Source: Deltaproteobacteria bacterium
GTDB taxonomy: Bacteria; Myxococcota_A; UBA9160; PR03
NCBI GenBank assembly: GCA_035063765.1
Contig: JAPSFT010000015.1
Location: 1 to 64,000, forward strand
DNA length: 64,000 nt
Direction: 5' to 3'
Under the pieces are notes generated by a model. It did not search any database. It saw nothing but the letters and a program-made list of their open reading frames with translations, and was not told the DNA's origin. The position numbers were made by a program, and so were the translations under genes. Shown piece by piece: positions 41,016 through 50,761 of this stretch. Position 1 is the stretch's first letter; the number at the start of each line of letters is the position of its first letter.

Positions 41016-42295
41016 CCGGCCGGCCGCTGCGCCGCCGCGTCCTCGAGCATCCGCTCGACCAGCCGCAGGCAGCGCCGGGTGGCGCCGCGGTGCGGCTCGA
41101 TGGCGCGGCGTGCCGCGTCGCCCGCGTCCTTGGCAGCGGCCGGATGGCGCAGCCACTCGATCACCGCCGCCGCCAGCTCGGTGGCGTCGGCGACCCGGCG
41201 CCCGCCGCCGCTGGCCAGCAGCAGCGCGGCGGCGTCGCGGACCTGGTGGGTGTGGGGCCCGAAGACGACCGGGCGCGCGACCAGCGCGGGCTCCACCACG
41301 TTGTGTCCCCCCACCGGCGCCAGCGAGCCGCCGACGAAGGCGAGCCGCGCGCGGGCGATCACGCCGGGCAGCTCGCCCAGACTGTCGAGCAGCAGCACCT
41401 CGCCCGGCGCCAGCGGCTCCATCTCGCCCAGCCGCGAGCGCACGCGGAGCCTCCGCCGGTGTGCCGCCACCACGCGCCGCACCTCGGCGGAGCGGTCGTA
41501 GGGATAGCGGGGAGCCAGCACCAGCGCGGTCGGGACGCCCGCCGCCTCGGCCGCGGAGAGCGCGTGCAACGCCGCCTCCTCCTCCCCCGCGTGCGTGCTG
41601 GCGGCGACCCAGAACGGCGTCTCCGCGAGCGCGCGCTCGAGCTCCGGCGCGAGCGCGGGCTCGCCGAGGGGAGGCTCGAGCTTGAGATCGCCGGTGATCT
41701 CGACGCACTCCTCGGGCAGGCCCAGCGCCACGAAGCGGCGCGCGTCCTCCGCCGTGCGTGCGCCCACCGCCGAGAGCCGCGCGAGGGTGCGGCGCGCCAG
41801 CGCGCCCACCCGCTGGTAGCGCCCGAAGCTGCGGTCCGAGATGCGCGCCGAGACCACCGCCACCGGCACGCCCCGGCGCCAGGCGGCGGCGATCCAGTGC
41901 GGCCAGAGCTCCGTCTCGACCAGCACCAGCGCGGCCGGTGCCGCCCGCTCGAGCGCCATCGCGACGCACCAGGGATGGTCGAGCGGCGCGAGCCGGCGCG
42001 GCACCTCGGGGCGCACCCGTGCCAGCACCGAGCGCCCGGTGGGCTTCGTCGTCGAGGCCAGCACCGCGTGCCCGTGCGCGCGCAGCGCGTCGACCAGGCG
42101 CGTCGCGGCGAGGATCTCACCGACGCTCGCCCCGTGCACCCAGACCGGCGCGGCGATCTCCGGCGTGCGCAACCCGAGCCGTTCGCCCAGGCCTACCCGC
42201 CAGCTCGGCCGCAGCGCCAGCGCGGCAACACCGAGCGGCGTCGCCGCAGCGGCCAGCAGCGCCGCGCCCGCCTGCCTAAGCGGCCACGCGACCAC
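41012..42295 (-). CDS. kdtA: 3-deoxy-D-manno-octulosonic acid transferase
   Basis: Adds Kdo from CMP-Kdo to lipid IVA. 427 residues, GT30 type: an N-terminal membrane-anchoring helix, then PVWVHGASVGEILAATRLVD, LVLVETELWPHWI and ISDRSFGRYQ in the first domain, and LAFVGGSLAPVGGHNVVEPA near 340 in the nucleotide-binding domain. GTG start, overlapping the lpxB stop by 20 bases. One domain only, so monofunctional or bifunctional action cannot be told. Confidence 0.95.
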   Translation of the reverse strand: MVAWPLRQAGAALLAAAATPLGVAALALRPSWRVGLGERLGLRTPEIAAPVWVHGASVGEILAATRLVDALRAHGHAVLASTTKPTGRSVLARVRPEVPRRLAPLDHPWCVAMALERAAPAALVLVETELWPHWIAAAWRRGVPVAVVSARISDRSFGRYQRVGALARRTLARLSAVGARTAEDARRFVALGLPEECVEITGDLKLEPPLGEPALAPELERALAETPFWVAASTHAGEEEAALHALSAAEAAGVPTALVLAPRYPYDRSAEVRRVVAAHRRRLRVRSRLGEMEPLAPGEVLLLDSLGELPGVIARARLAFVGGSLAPVGGHNVVEPALVARPVVFGPHTHQVRDAAALLLASGGGRRVADATELAAAVIEWLRHPAAAKDAGDAARRAIEPHRGATRRCLRLVERMLEDAAAQRPAG

Positions 42296-43418
42296 GGATC
42301 ATCTCCTCGGCGATCGCCGCCGCCCGCGCCGCCGCGCCGCCCGGCCCGAGCCCGCGCGCGACGGCCGCGAGCCGGCGGCGCTGGAGCTCGCGCGCGGGCC
42401 CCGCCAGGAGCTCCTCGAGCGCCAGCGCGACCCGCTCGGGACGCGCCTGCTGCTGCAGGAACTCGGGCACGATCGGAGCGCCGGCCAGCAGGTTCGGGAG
42501 CGTCCACGACGGCAGCCGGACGAGCCGGCGCAGGATCGCGGCCGAGAGCGGGTGCGCGCGCCCCATCACCGCGAAGGGGGTCCCGAGCAGGCACAGCTCG
42601 AGCGTGGCGGTGCCCGGCTTGGCGAGGGCGACGTCGGCGGCGGCCATGGCCTCGTAGGCTCGCCCTTCCACCACCACCACGTCCAGCCCCCCCAGCGCTG
42701 GCGTCACGTCGGAGCGGGTCACGGTCGGAGCCAGCGCCAGGGCGACCGCCAGGTCCGGCACGCGCGCCCGCAGGGCTGCCGCCGCGGCAAGGTGCAGGGG
42801 CAGCATGCCCCGCACCTCGTTGCGGCGGCTGCCGGGCAGGAGCAGCAGCAGGGGCCGCGCCGGGTCGAGTCCCAGGGCGGCGCGCGCGCGCGTCCGGTCC
42901 GGGGGGTCCGCGGCCCGGATGCGGTCCACGAGCGGATGGCCGACGAAGCTCACCGGGAGGCCCGTGCCGGCGAAGACCCCGACCTCGAACGGGAAGATCA
43001 CCGCGAGCCGGTCCGCGCGGCGCGCGATCTTGGCGGTCCGGCCGCGCCGCCAGGCCCACACCTGGGGCGCGATGTAGTAGAGCACGGGAACCCCGGCGCG
43101 CCGCAGCCGGCGGGCCAGCGGCAGGTTCAGGTCCGGGGCGTCGACCAGCACGGCGAGGGCGGTCGGCGTCTCGCGGGCGGCTGCCTCGAGCGAGCGCCAC
43201 GCGGCGAGCACGCGGGGGACGTGGCCCAAGACCTCGACGAGCCCGCCGACGGCCACGTCGCGCAGGGGGACGCGCAGCTCGACGCCCGCGGCCTCGAGCG
43301 CCGGCCCGCCGAGCCCCACGAAGCGGGCCTGCGGCAGGCGGGCCGCGAGCGCCCGCACGAGGTCCGCGGCGTGGGCCTCGCCCGAGGCATCTCCGGCCGA
43401 GACCAGGACGCGCGTCAC
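42276..43418 (-). CDS. lpxB: Lipid-A-disaccharide synthase
   Basis: Joins UDP-diacyl-GlcN and lipid X to form the lipid A disaccharide. 380 residues, GT19 type: VSAGDASGEAHAADLVRAL at the N-terminus, YYIAPQVWAWRRGR near 119-132, VGHPLVD, LLPGSRRNEV and the C-terminal AKPGTATLEL. GTG start with GTGA overlap to the oxidoreductase gene. Confidence 0.96.
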   Translation of the reverse strand: MTRVLVSAGDASGEAHAADLVRALAARLPQARFVGLGGPALEAAGVELRVPLRDVAVGGLVEVLGHVPRVLAAWRSLEAAARETPTALAVLVDAPDLNLPLARRLRRAGVPVLYYIAPQVWAWRRGRTAKIARRADRLAVIFPFEVGVFAGTGLPVSFVGHPLVDRIRAADPPDRTRARAALGLDPARPLLLLLPGSRRNEVRGMLPLHLAAAAALRARVPDLAVALALAPTVTRSDVTPALGGLDVVVVEGRAYEAMAAADVALAKPGTATLELCLLGTPFAVMGRAHPLSAAILRRLVRLPSWTLPNLLAGAPIVPEFLQQQARPERVALALEELLAGPARELQRRRLAAVARGLGPGGAAARAAAIAEEMIRGRVAA

Positions 43419-44431
43419 GCGAGCTCGCTCGCGGGCGGCATCGCCGCGACGACCCGCAGGGCGGTGCGCAGCGCGCGCGCGCCCGCCTCGGCGCTGCCCG
43501 CCTCGTCGCGACGGGTGCGCACGGCGGCAACGAAGGCCCGCAGCTGGGCCGTCAGGGCGTCCCCGGGCTCGACGGGGACCGGCTCGACGTCGATGCGCGC
43601 CCCCTCCCGGCCCTCGACCCGCCGGGCGAGGAGCGCGCTGCCGGCGAGGAAGTCGACCGATAGATAGCCGTCCGCCTGGAAGATCCGCAGCTTGCGCAGC
43701 GGCGTCGGCGACACGCGGCTCGCGGTCAGGTTGGCGACGCCACCGCCCGGAAAGCGCAGCCGCGCGTTCGCGAGGTCGGCCTGCTCCGAGAGCACCGGGA
43801 CACCGACCGCCTCGAGCGAGGCCGGCTCCTCGCCGAACAGGCGCTGCACCACGTCGAGGTCGTGGATCATGAGGTCGCGCACCACGTCGACGTCGGTGCC
43901 GCGGGCGGGGAAGGGACCCAGCCGGTGGGCCTCGACGAAGCGCGGCCGACGGATCCGCCCGAAGAGCGCGCGCAGGGCCGGGTTGTGCCATTCGAGGTGG
44001 CCCACCTGGAGCACGCGCCCGGCCCGCCGCGCGCGGGCGATCATCTCCTCGGCTTCGGCGAGCGTGGCGGCGATCGGCTTCTCCACCAGCACGTCGAGCC
44101 CGGCGTCGAGCAGGGCTCCCGCCACAGCGGCGTGCGCGACGGTGGGCACCGCCACGATCGCGGCGTCGGCCGCCGCCGCGAGCGCCCGCGGGTCGCTCGC
44201 GGCAGGCACGCCGCCGTGCTCGCGCGCGAGCACGGCGGCGCGGTCGAGGTGGCGGTCTGCGACGCCGGACAGGGTCACGTCGGCCGGCAGCGCGTGGGCC
44301 GCCTTCACGGCGTGGAGGCGGCCCATGTGCCCGGCGCCCACGACGAGCACGCGCAGCCGGCGGCCGGCCACCGCCGGGGGGCTCCCGCGCGCCGGGAGCG
44401 GCGGGCTCAGGGGAGGGTCCGGGGCGTTCAC
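43415..44431 (-). CDS. Gfo/Idh/MocA family oxidoreductase in lipid A operon
   Basis: 338 residues. An N-terminal Rossmann domain (RVLVVGAGHMGRLHAVKAA, about 27-45) binds NAD(P), with VLVEKPIAATLAEAEEM carrying the EKP motif. The C-terminal alpha/beta domain includes DVVRDLMIHDLDV. It sits between lpxI and lpxB with four-base overlaps on both sides, so a role in lipid A sugar chemistry is likely. GnnA, a protein of this family, oxidises UDP-GlcNAc for the diamino-sugar form of lipid A in Acidithiobacillus and Leptospira, but its partner aminotransferase GnnB is not in the window. The activity is therefore unproven. Confidence 0.88.
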   Translation of the reverse strand: MNAPDPPLSPPLPARGSPPAVAGRRLRVLVVGAGHMGRLHAVKAAHALPADVTLSGVADRHLDRAAVLAREHGGVPAASDPRALAAAADAAIVAVPTVAHAAVAGALLDAGLDVLVEKPIAATLAEAEEMIARARRAGRVLQVGHLEWHNPALRALFGRIRRPRFVEAHRLGPFPARGTDVDVVRDLMIHDLDVVQRLFGEEPASLEAVGVPVLSEQADLANARLRFPGGGVANLTASRVSPTPLRKLRIFQADGYLSVDFLAGSALLARRVEGREGARIDVEPVPVEPGDALTAQLRAFVAAVRTRRDEAGSAEAGARALRTALRVVAAMPPASELA

Positions 44432-45276
44432 TCCGGGCGGCCCGGCGGCGGGCTTGCGCCGGCGGCAACGCCGAGCACGCAGACGCCGGCCGCGTCCGCG
44501 CGCGCGACCAGCTCGGCGCGCTCGAGCACGAGCGTGCGCCCGGCCTCGATCGCGAGCAGGCGCGCGCCCGCCCCGGCGAGCGTCGCGATCGTCTCGGGGC
44601 CGACCACGGGCACGTCGAGGCGGGGGTCCTGGCTCGGCTTGCGGATCTTCAGCACCGAGACGGCGCCGCGGCCGAGCGCCGCGCCGCGCCGGATCGCCTC
44701 GTCGGTGCCCTCGATCGCCTCGACCGCCAGGACCGTGCGCTCGCGCACCACCAGCGTCTGGCCGATGTCGAGCGCCCCGAGGGCCATCGCGATGGGCCAG
44801 CCGAAGGCCACGTCGTCGAGCTGCGCGGCGCTCGGCGCGACGGCGCCGAGGGGGCCCTCCGGCGCCAGCAGCTCGCCCGTGTAGGCCGCCTGGGACGCCA
44901 CCGCGAAGCCCTCGGCCTCGAGCGCGTCGGCGAGCGCGCGCAGGAGCGCGTCGTCGCGGCGGTCGTGCAGCCCGCCGAGCAGGCGCGCGGCGGCGGCGTC
45001 GAGCCGGACCAGCGAGGGATCCGCGAAGAGCAGGCCCTTCGGCACGAGGCCGCAGAGCACGAGCTCGCGGACGCCCGCGGCCCGCAGGCCGGCCAGGAGT
45101 GCCGCGAGCTCCCCGACGTGCAGCCAGGCCAGCGCGTCGGCCTCGGCCGCGAGGGCGGGATCGGCGAATCCGCGCAGCGCGGCCACCCAGACCCGGCGGC
45201 CCGCCCGGCGCGCCCCGCGCGCGACCTCGAAGGGCAGGCGCCCCTGCCCCGCCACCAGCCCGAGCGTGTCCGCCAT
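44428..45276 (-). CDS. lpxI: UDP-2,3-diacylglucosamine pyrophosphatase LpxI
   Basis: Cleaves UDP-2,3-diacyl-GlcN to lipid X and UMP; replaces LpxH in many non-gamma Proteobacteria. 282 residues. GLVAGQGRLPFEVARGARRA at the start and KIRKPSQDPRLDVPVVGPET near 210-229, with the catalytic aspartate region, identify LpxI (DUF1009). ATG start, six bases after lpxA. No lpxH is seen in the window. Confidence 0.94.
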   Translation of the reverse strand: MADTLGLVAGQGRLPFEVARGARRAGRRVWVAALRGFADPALAAEADALAWLHVGELAALLAGLRAAGVRELVLCGLVPKGLLFADPSLVRLDAAAARLLGGLHDRRDDALLRALADALEAEGFAVASQAAYTGELLAPEGPLGAVAPSAAQLDDVAFGWPIAMALGALDIGQTLVVRERTVLAVEAIEGTDEAIRRGAALGRGAVSVLKIRKPSQDPRLDVPVVGPETIATLAGAGARLLAIEAGRTLVLERAELVARADAAGVCVLGVAAGASPPPGRPE

Positions 45277-45282
45277 CGCGGT

Positions 45283-46059
45283 CTACCGGCAGAAGCCGCG
45301 CGTCGAGCTCTCGAGGAAGCGCACGAGGCGCTCCACCTCGGGCGCGTCCGGCAGCTCCTCGCGGACCCGCGCCCGTGCCGACTCGAAGCGCAGCTTGGAG
45401 GCGAACAGCAGGTGGAAGGCGTGCTTGAGCGCGCGCACCGCCTCGTCCGAGAGGCCCCGCCGCCGCGCCCCCACGACGTTCAGGCCCGCGATCCGGGCGC
45501 GGTCGCCCGCCACCATCGCGAAGGGCGGTGCGTCCTGGGAGAGCATCGAGTTGGCCGCCGTCATCACCGACTCGCCCACCCGCGCGAACTGGTGCACGCC
45601 CGTGTAGGCACCGAGCACCGCGTGGTCCTCGACCACCACGTGGCCCGCCAGGCCGACGAAGCTCGCCACGATCACGTGGGAGCCCACCTGGCAGTCGTGG
45701 GCCACGTGGGCGCCGTTCATGATCAGGTTGTCGTCGCCGATCCGGGTGCAGCCGCCACCGCGCGGCGTGCCGACGTGGAGGGTCGCGCCCTCGCGGATCA
45801 CGTTGTCGGCGCCGATCTCGAGCCGCGTGCGCTCGCCCGCGAAGGTCTTGTCCTGGGGATCGCCGCCGAGCGCCGCGAACGGGTGGATGCGGGTGCGTTC
45901 GCCGACCCGGGTCAGGCCGGTGAGGCTGACCTGGTTGGCCACCACCACCCCGCCGGCCAGCTCCACGCCCGGCCCGACGTAGGAGAGCGGGCCCACCTCG
46001 ACGTCGTCCGCCAGCTTGGCGGCGGGGTCGACGACGGCGGTGGGATGGATCCGCGGCAA
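45283..46059 (-). CDS. lpxA: UDP-N-acetylglucosamine acyltransferase
   Basis: First step of lipid A synthesis, 3-O-acylation of UDP-GlcNAc from acyl-ACP. 258 residues, with left-handed beta-helix hexapeptide repeats over about 1-190 and the catalytic histidine in AHVAHDCQVG (His121). LGGDPQDKTF near 64-73 is a family signature. The C-terminal helical bundle ends in FLESSTRGFCR. TTG start, six bases after skp. lpxD and fabZ, often found between skp and lpxA, are missing here. Confidence 0.96.
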   Translation of the reverse strand: MPRIHPTAVVDPAAKLADDVEVGPLSYVGPGVELAGGVVVANQVSLTGLTRVGERTRIHPFAALGGDPQDKTFAGERTRLEIGADNVIREGATLHVGTPRGGGCTRIGDDNLIMNGAHVAHDCQVGSHVIVASFVGLAGHVVVEDHAVLGAYTGVHQFARVGESVMTAANSMLSQDAPPFAMVAGDRARIAGLNVVGARRRGLSDEAVRALKHAFHLLFASKLRFESARARVREELPDAPEVERLVRFLESSTRGFCR

Positions 46060-46065
46060 CCGGCG

Positions 46066-46587
46066 CTAGCCCTTCTTGTTGAAGCGGGCGATCACCTTGT
46101 CGGTCACGTCGAGCGCTTCCTTCGAGTAGAGCAGGCCCGGCGTGTTGCGTTCCATGATGACCGTGAAGCCCTCGCTCTTCGCGATCTCGTCGATGGTCTC
46201 GACGAGCTTCTTGCGCAGCGGGTTCAGCAGCTCCTCCTGCGCGATCTTGTAGTCGTTCTCGAGCGCGGTCATCTGCGCCTGGACGTCGGCCTGGATCTTG
46301 GCGAGGTCGAGCTGCTTCTGGTAGAGCGCCTCCTCCGAGAGCACGAAGCGCTTGCTCTGCAGCTCCTCGGAGAGCGCGCGGCCCTTGTCGATCAGCGGCT
46401 TGAGCTGGGCCGCGCCCGCCTTGCGCTTCTTGTTCAGCTCCTCCCGGGCCGACTTGCCCTGCTCCGTCGCGTTGATGGCCTGGTCGATGTCGACCACGCC
46501 GATCTTGACGGCCTCCTGGGCCGAGGCCACACCGGCCTGGAGCAGCAGCACCGCCGCAGCGAGAACGACGGAACGAAGCGCACGCAT
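46066..46587 (-). CDS. skp: Periplasmic chaperone Skp/OmpH
   Basis: Holds unfolded outer-membrane proteins on the way to BamA. 173 residues with a Sec signal peptide (cleavage probably after ASA at 21-23), the IGVVDIDQAINATEQGKSA segment at the mature start, a long coiled-coil hairpin (about 45-135) and a C-terminal strand with FTVIMERNTPGLLYS. ATG start with a G-rich ribosome site (GGGGGTG, seven bases away). It lies 53 bases downstream of bamA. Confidence 0.92.
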   Translation of the reverse strand: MRALRSVVLAAAVLLLQAGVASAQEAVKIGVVDIDQAINATEQGKSAREELNKKRKAGAAQLKPLIDKGRALSEELQSKRFVLSEEALYQKQLDLAKIQADVQAQMTALENDYKIAQEELLNPLRKKLVETIDEIAKSEGFTVIMERNTPGLLYSKEALDVTDKVIARFNKKG

Positions 46588-46640
46588 GGAACACCCCCAC
46601 GAGCGGCGCCAGCAGGTCACGCCGCGGTTGCGAAGCGGGA

Positions 46641-49600
46641 TCACAGGGCGGAGCCGCCCACCGAGAACTCGAAGACGTAGGCGTCCTCGACGGAGAGCGG
46701 ATTGATCGGGAAGCCGACGAAGGCCTGCAGCGGGCCGAAGGGCGAGAACCACAGCGCACCCACGCCGGTGCCGTAGCGCCATTCGGTCGCCTCGAGCAGG
46801 AACTCGTCCTCGTACATCGCGTCGCCCGCGTCGAGGAAGAGGATGCCGACCAGGCCGAGCGCCTCCGAGATCGGGAAGCGGTACTCGGCCGTCAGCGAGA
46901 TGAACTGGCTGCCGCCGATCACGTCGGTGTCGTCGAGATCGGCGAAATCGTCGTCGTCCTTGTCGTCGAGCGAGTTGCAGTCCGAGTCGCTCCCGCCCGG
47001 ACAGGTTCCGTCGGCGTTGCGGCCCTTCGGCCGGAAGGCGCCGGTCCCCTCCCCGAAGATGTTGAGGTTCTCCTGGAGGATCGAGCGCCGGGGACCCACC
47101 GAGCGCGCCTTGTAGCCGCGTAGCTGGAACGAGCCCAGGCCGCCGAGGAAGTAGCGCTCCGAGAGCGGCAGCTCGATGTCCGTGTCGATGTCGACGAGCG
47201 AGCACACCTCCCCGTTGCCGAAGCAGGAGAGCGGGCCGGCGGGAAGGTCGTCGTAGTCGCCGACGTCGTTGAAGGGCAGCGTGTAGCCGAGCCGGCCCGC
47301 CAGCACGACCGAGGACTTCTCGCGCAGCGGGATCGGCAGCCACTCGGGGATCCCGCGGTAGAGCGCGGCGCGGGCTTCCACACGCGCGAACTTCGTGAAG
47401 CCGCCGAGCCCGGCGCCCTCCAGCGACACGCCGGCCTCGTAGCCGCCGGTCGGCAGGACCCGGTCGTTGCGCGTGTCCACGCGATAGGAGAGGCCGGCCA
47501 GGCTCGTGATCGTGTCGTCCTGCAGGAACTCGCGGAAGATCGGCGAGGAGGCGTTGATCTCGTCGTCGGCCTCGATCTCGCGCAGCGCGAAGGAGTAGCG
47601 CAGGAAGGCGCGGTGCTGGTTGGCCTCGTCGAGCGAGCGGCCGAGGTTCGCGTCGAAGCCGGTGCTGGTCTGCTCGAAGTCCTCGTACTGGACGTCGGAG
47701 CGGTAGCCGGTGGCGGCCAGGCTGAACTCGCTGTCGAAGAGCCGGCGGTTCACGAACTGGCCGTAGAAGCGGTCGCGCTGGCCGCCGATGTCGACCGCCA
47801 GCCGCACGCCGTAGCCGCGCCCGAAGAGGTTCGCCTGGTTGATGCTGCCCGAGAGCACGATCGAGTCGGCCGTCGAGTAGCCGGCGCCGAAGGAGATGGC
47901 GCCGGTCGACTTCTCGACCACCGACACGTCGAGGTCGAGCGCGTCCGGGTCCTCGGTGCGGGTGGGCTCGAAGTTGACCTCCTCGAAGAAGCCGAGCCCG
48001 TCGAGGCGCAGCTTCGAGGCCTGGAGCTTGCGCGCCGAGTAGAGCTCGCCCTCGACGAGCTGCATCTCGCGGCGCACGACGCGGTCGAGCGTGCGCGTGT
48101 TGCCCTGGATGTCGATCTGGCGCACGAAGTAGAGGGGGCCCTTCTGCACGTCGAAGACGACGTCCACGATCTTGCTGGTCTCGTCGACCTTGGTGAGCGG
48201 GTTCACGCTGGCGTAGAAGTAGCCGCGGTCGGTGTAGCGCCGTGTCACCATGTCCACGTCGCGGGTCAGGTGCGAGCGGTTGAACCACTCGTCGTCGGAG
48301 AGCGTGAACTCGTCCTCCAGGTCGGCGCCCGTCACGGTGGGATCGCCGCTCACGTCGAGCGTGCCCACCTTGTAGCGGTCGCCCTCGGTCACGGGCACCG
48401 TGACCACCAGCCCGTCCTTCTCGGTGGTCACGTCGGGCTCGCCGACCTCCGCGCGCAGGTAGCCGGCGTCGTTGTACTTGCGCTCGACGAGCTGGAGGTC
48501 CTGCATGAACACCGGCTCGGCGTAGGTGCCCGACTTGTCGAGGTAGCGGGTCAGGTAGGACCACGGGCGCCACACCTTGGTGCGCATCCCGCTGCGCAGC
48601 TCCTTGTTGGTGAAGTGCGCGTTGCCCTCGAAGCGGATCTCCTCGAGCCGCAGCTTCTTGCCCTCGGTGACCTCGAAGTTCACGGCCACCGCGTCGTTGG
48701 GCAGCGCCGCGACGTCGTAGCCGACCTTCGCCTGGTAGTAGCCTTCGGCGCGGTACAGGGCCTCGATGCGGTCGCGGTTCTCGTAGAGCAGCGGCAGGTC
48801 GAGGGTGGCGCCGGTGGTGAGCGTCAACTGGTCGCGGATGCGGTCGGAGTCGATCGAGTCGTTGCCGGCGATCGTGATCTGGCGGACGACCGGGTTCTCC
48901 TCGATCTCGAAGGTCAGGATGCGGCCCGCCGGCGAGGGCTCCGAGAGCACCCGCACGTTCTCGAAGAAGCCGAGCGCGTGGACCTGGCGCACGTCCTCGG
49001 CCAGCCGCGCGGGGTCGTAGGGCTGGCCGGGCTGGGTCGAGATGCGGGCGCGGATCGCGTCGGCCTCGATGCGCTTGTTGCCGGTGATGCGCACCTCGGC
49101 GACGCGGTCGCCGCCGCGGCCCGCCTCGGGGACGCCGAGGATCCGCTCCGACGCGACCAGCCGGTAGGTCACGACCACGCCGCCTGGCCCGCGCTCGACC
49201 GCGGACTCCGCGCTCGCGAAGCCCGGACGTTTGCGCAGCCGCTCGACGTCGGCCCGCAACGCGTCGCCCTCGAAGGGACGGCCGGGCTGCACGCGCAGCT
49301 CGCGGCGGATCGCGTCCTCCTGCCCCGCGGCGCCTTCGATGCGCACCTCGACCACCTGCCCGCCCGGCGCCGCGCCGCCCGACACGATCTCGAGCACGCG
49401 GTCGGAGAGCTCGTCCACGCGCACGCGCAGCTCAGGGTCGCCGTCGGCGGTGAAGACCATGGTGCGGGAGGGGATCGTCTCGCCGGCCGGCGTCACCGTC
49501 ACGTCCAGGCTGTAGGCGCCGGCCAGCTCGGTGAGGCTGCCCTGCACGACCCACTGCGCGCCGAGCTCGCGCGCGAGCTGGCGCAGGACCTCCTCGGTGC

Positions 49601-49859
49601 GCTCGCCGGCCACGTGCGCCACCAGCGCCTCGCGGACCACCACGGTGTCGACCACCTCGACCTTGCCGCTCGCCTCGAGGCGGGCCGTGAGCTGGCCGGC
49701 GAGCGAGCCGACCAGCGGCGCGAGGTCGCGTTCGCTGTGGACCTGGAAGGGCAGCACCGCCACCAGGACCTTGACCGGCTCCTGGGCCTGGGCGGCCGAC
49801 CCGAAGAGCCCGAGGGCCGCTGCGAACGCCGCCAGCAGGATCGAGAGCAGGGGCCGCAC
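46641..49859 (-). CDS. bamA: Outer-membrane assembly factor BamA with extra N-terminal domain
   Basis: Inserts beta-barrel proteins in the outer membrane. 1072 residues from the GTG before a Sec signal peptide (cleavage near Ala25). Residues 30-150 form an extra alpha/beta domain (VLVAVLPFQVHSERDLAPLV) like those of TolB_N/FlgO-type periplasmic proteins. Six POTRA-like repeats follow at about 168-237, 252-322, 324-400, 402-496, 496-573 and 575-650; five is the usual number. The barrel covers about 655-1072, and the last residue is Leu rather than the usual aromatic. Two cysteine-containing acidic loops occur near 876-884 and 953-980. Open frame upstream of the GTG lacks a signal peptide, so I did not use it. 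Confidence 0.95.
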   Translation of the reverse strand: MRPLLSILLAAFAAALGLFGSAAQAQEPVKVLVAVLPFQVHSERDLAPLVGSLAGQLTARLEASGKVEVVDTVVVREALVAHVAGERTEEVLRQLARELGAQWVVQGSLTELAGAYSLDVTVTPAGETIPSRTMVFTADGDPELRVRVDELSDRVLEIVSGGAAPGGQVVEVRIEGAAGQEDAIRRELRVQPGRPFEGDALRADVERLRKRPGFASAESAVERGPGGVVVTYRLVASERILGVPEAGRGGDRVAEVRITGNKRIEADAIRARISTQPGQPYDPARLAEDVRQVHALGFFENVRVLSEPSPAGRILTFEIEENPVVRQITIAGNDSIDSDRIRDQLTLTTGATLDLPLLYENRDRIEALYRAEGYYQAKVGYDVAALPNDAVAVNFEVTEGKKLRLEEIRFEGNAHFTNKELRSGMRTKVWRPWSYLTRYLDKSGTYAEPVFMQDLQLVERKYNDAGYLRAEVGEPDVTTEKDGLVVTVPVTEGDRYKVGTLDVSGDPTVTGADLEDEFTLSDDEWFNRSHLTRDVDMVTRRYTDRGYFYASVNPLTKVDETSKIVDVVFDVQKGPLYFVRQIDIQGNTRTLDRVVRREMQLVEGELYSARKLQASKLRLDGLGFFEEVNFEPTRTEDPDALDLDVSVVEKSTGAISFGAGYSTADSIVLSGSINQANLFGRGYGVRLAVDIGGQRDRFYGQFVNRRLFDSEFSLAATGYRSDVQYEDFEQTSTGFDANLGRSLDEANQHRAFLRYSFALREIEADDEINASSPIFREFLQDDTITSLAGLSYRVDTRNDRVLPTGGYEAGVSLEGAGLGGFTKFARVEARAALYRGIPEWLPIPLREKSSVVLAGRLGYTLPFNDVGDYDDLPAGPLSCFGNGEVCSLVDIDTDIELPLSERYFLGGLGSFQLRGYKARSVGPRRSILQENLNIFGEGTGAFRPKGRNADGTCPGGSDSDCNSLDDKDDDDFADLDDTDVIGGSQFISLTAEYRFPISEALGLVGILFLDAGDAMYEDEFLLEATEWRYGTGVGALWFSPFGPLQAFVGFPINPLSVEDAYVFEFSVGGSAL

Positions 49860-49975
49860 GGAGCCGAGCCTGTCGGCGCAGGGAGCGCTGTGGGCGCGCA
49901 AACGGTCCTCCGATCCGGACGGGAGCCGGTCGTTGGCGGTACGGAGGGGGATTCGGCGGCGGATGGTAGAGGCGG

Positions 49976-49998
49976 AAAATCGCGGGGGCAAGCCCGCG
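49976..49998 (-). terminator. Possible intrinsic terminator after lolD
   Basis: On the minus strand, CGCGGG, loop CTTGCC, CCCGCG and then ATTTT, 44 bases after the lolD stop and 117 bases before bamA. The T-run is short. It may separate lolCD from bamA-skp-lpx, or reduce read-through. Confidence 0.42.
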
Positions 49999-50041
49999 CG
50001 ACCGTGATTTTCGTCGAGAACACGCGGATTTAAAGGCGGAG

Positions 50042-50753
<712 letters not shown>

Positions 50754-50761
<8 letters not shown>

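Noticed and set aside
49963-49991. TTGCCC-N17-TACCAT as a bamA promoter
   Set aside because: The -35 lies inside the stem of the better supported lolD terminator hairpin, and both hexamers are weak.
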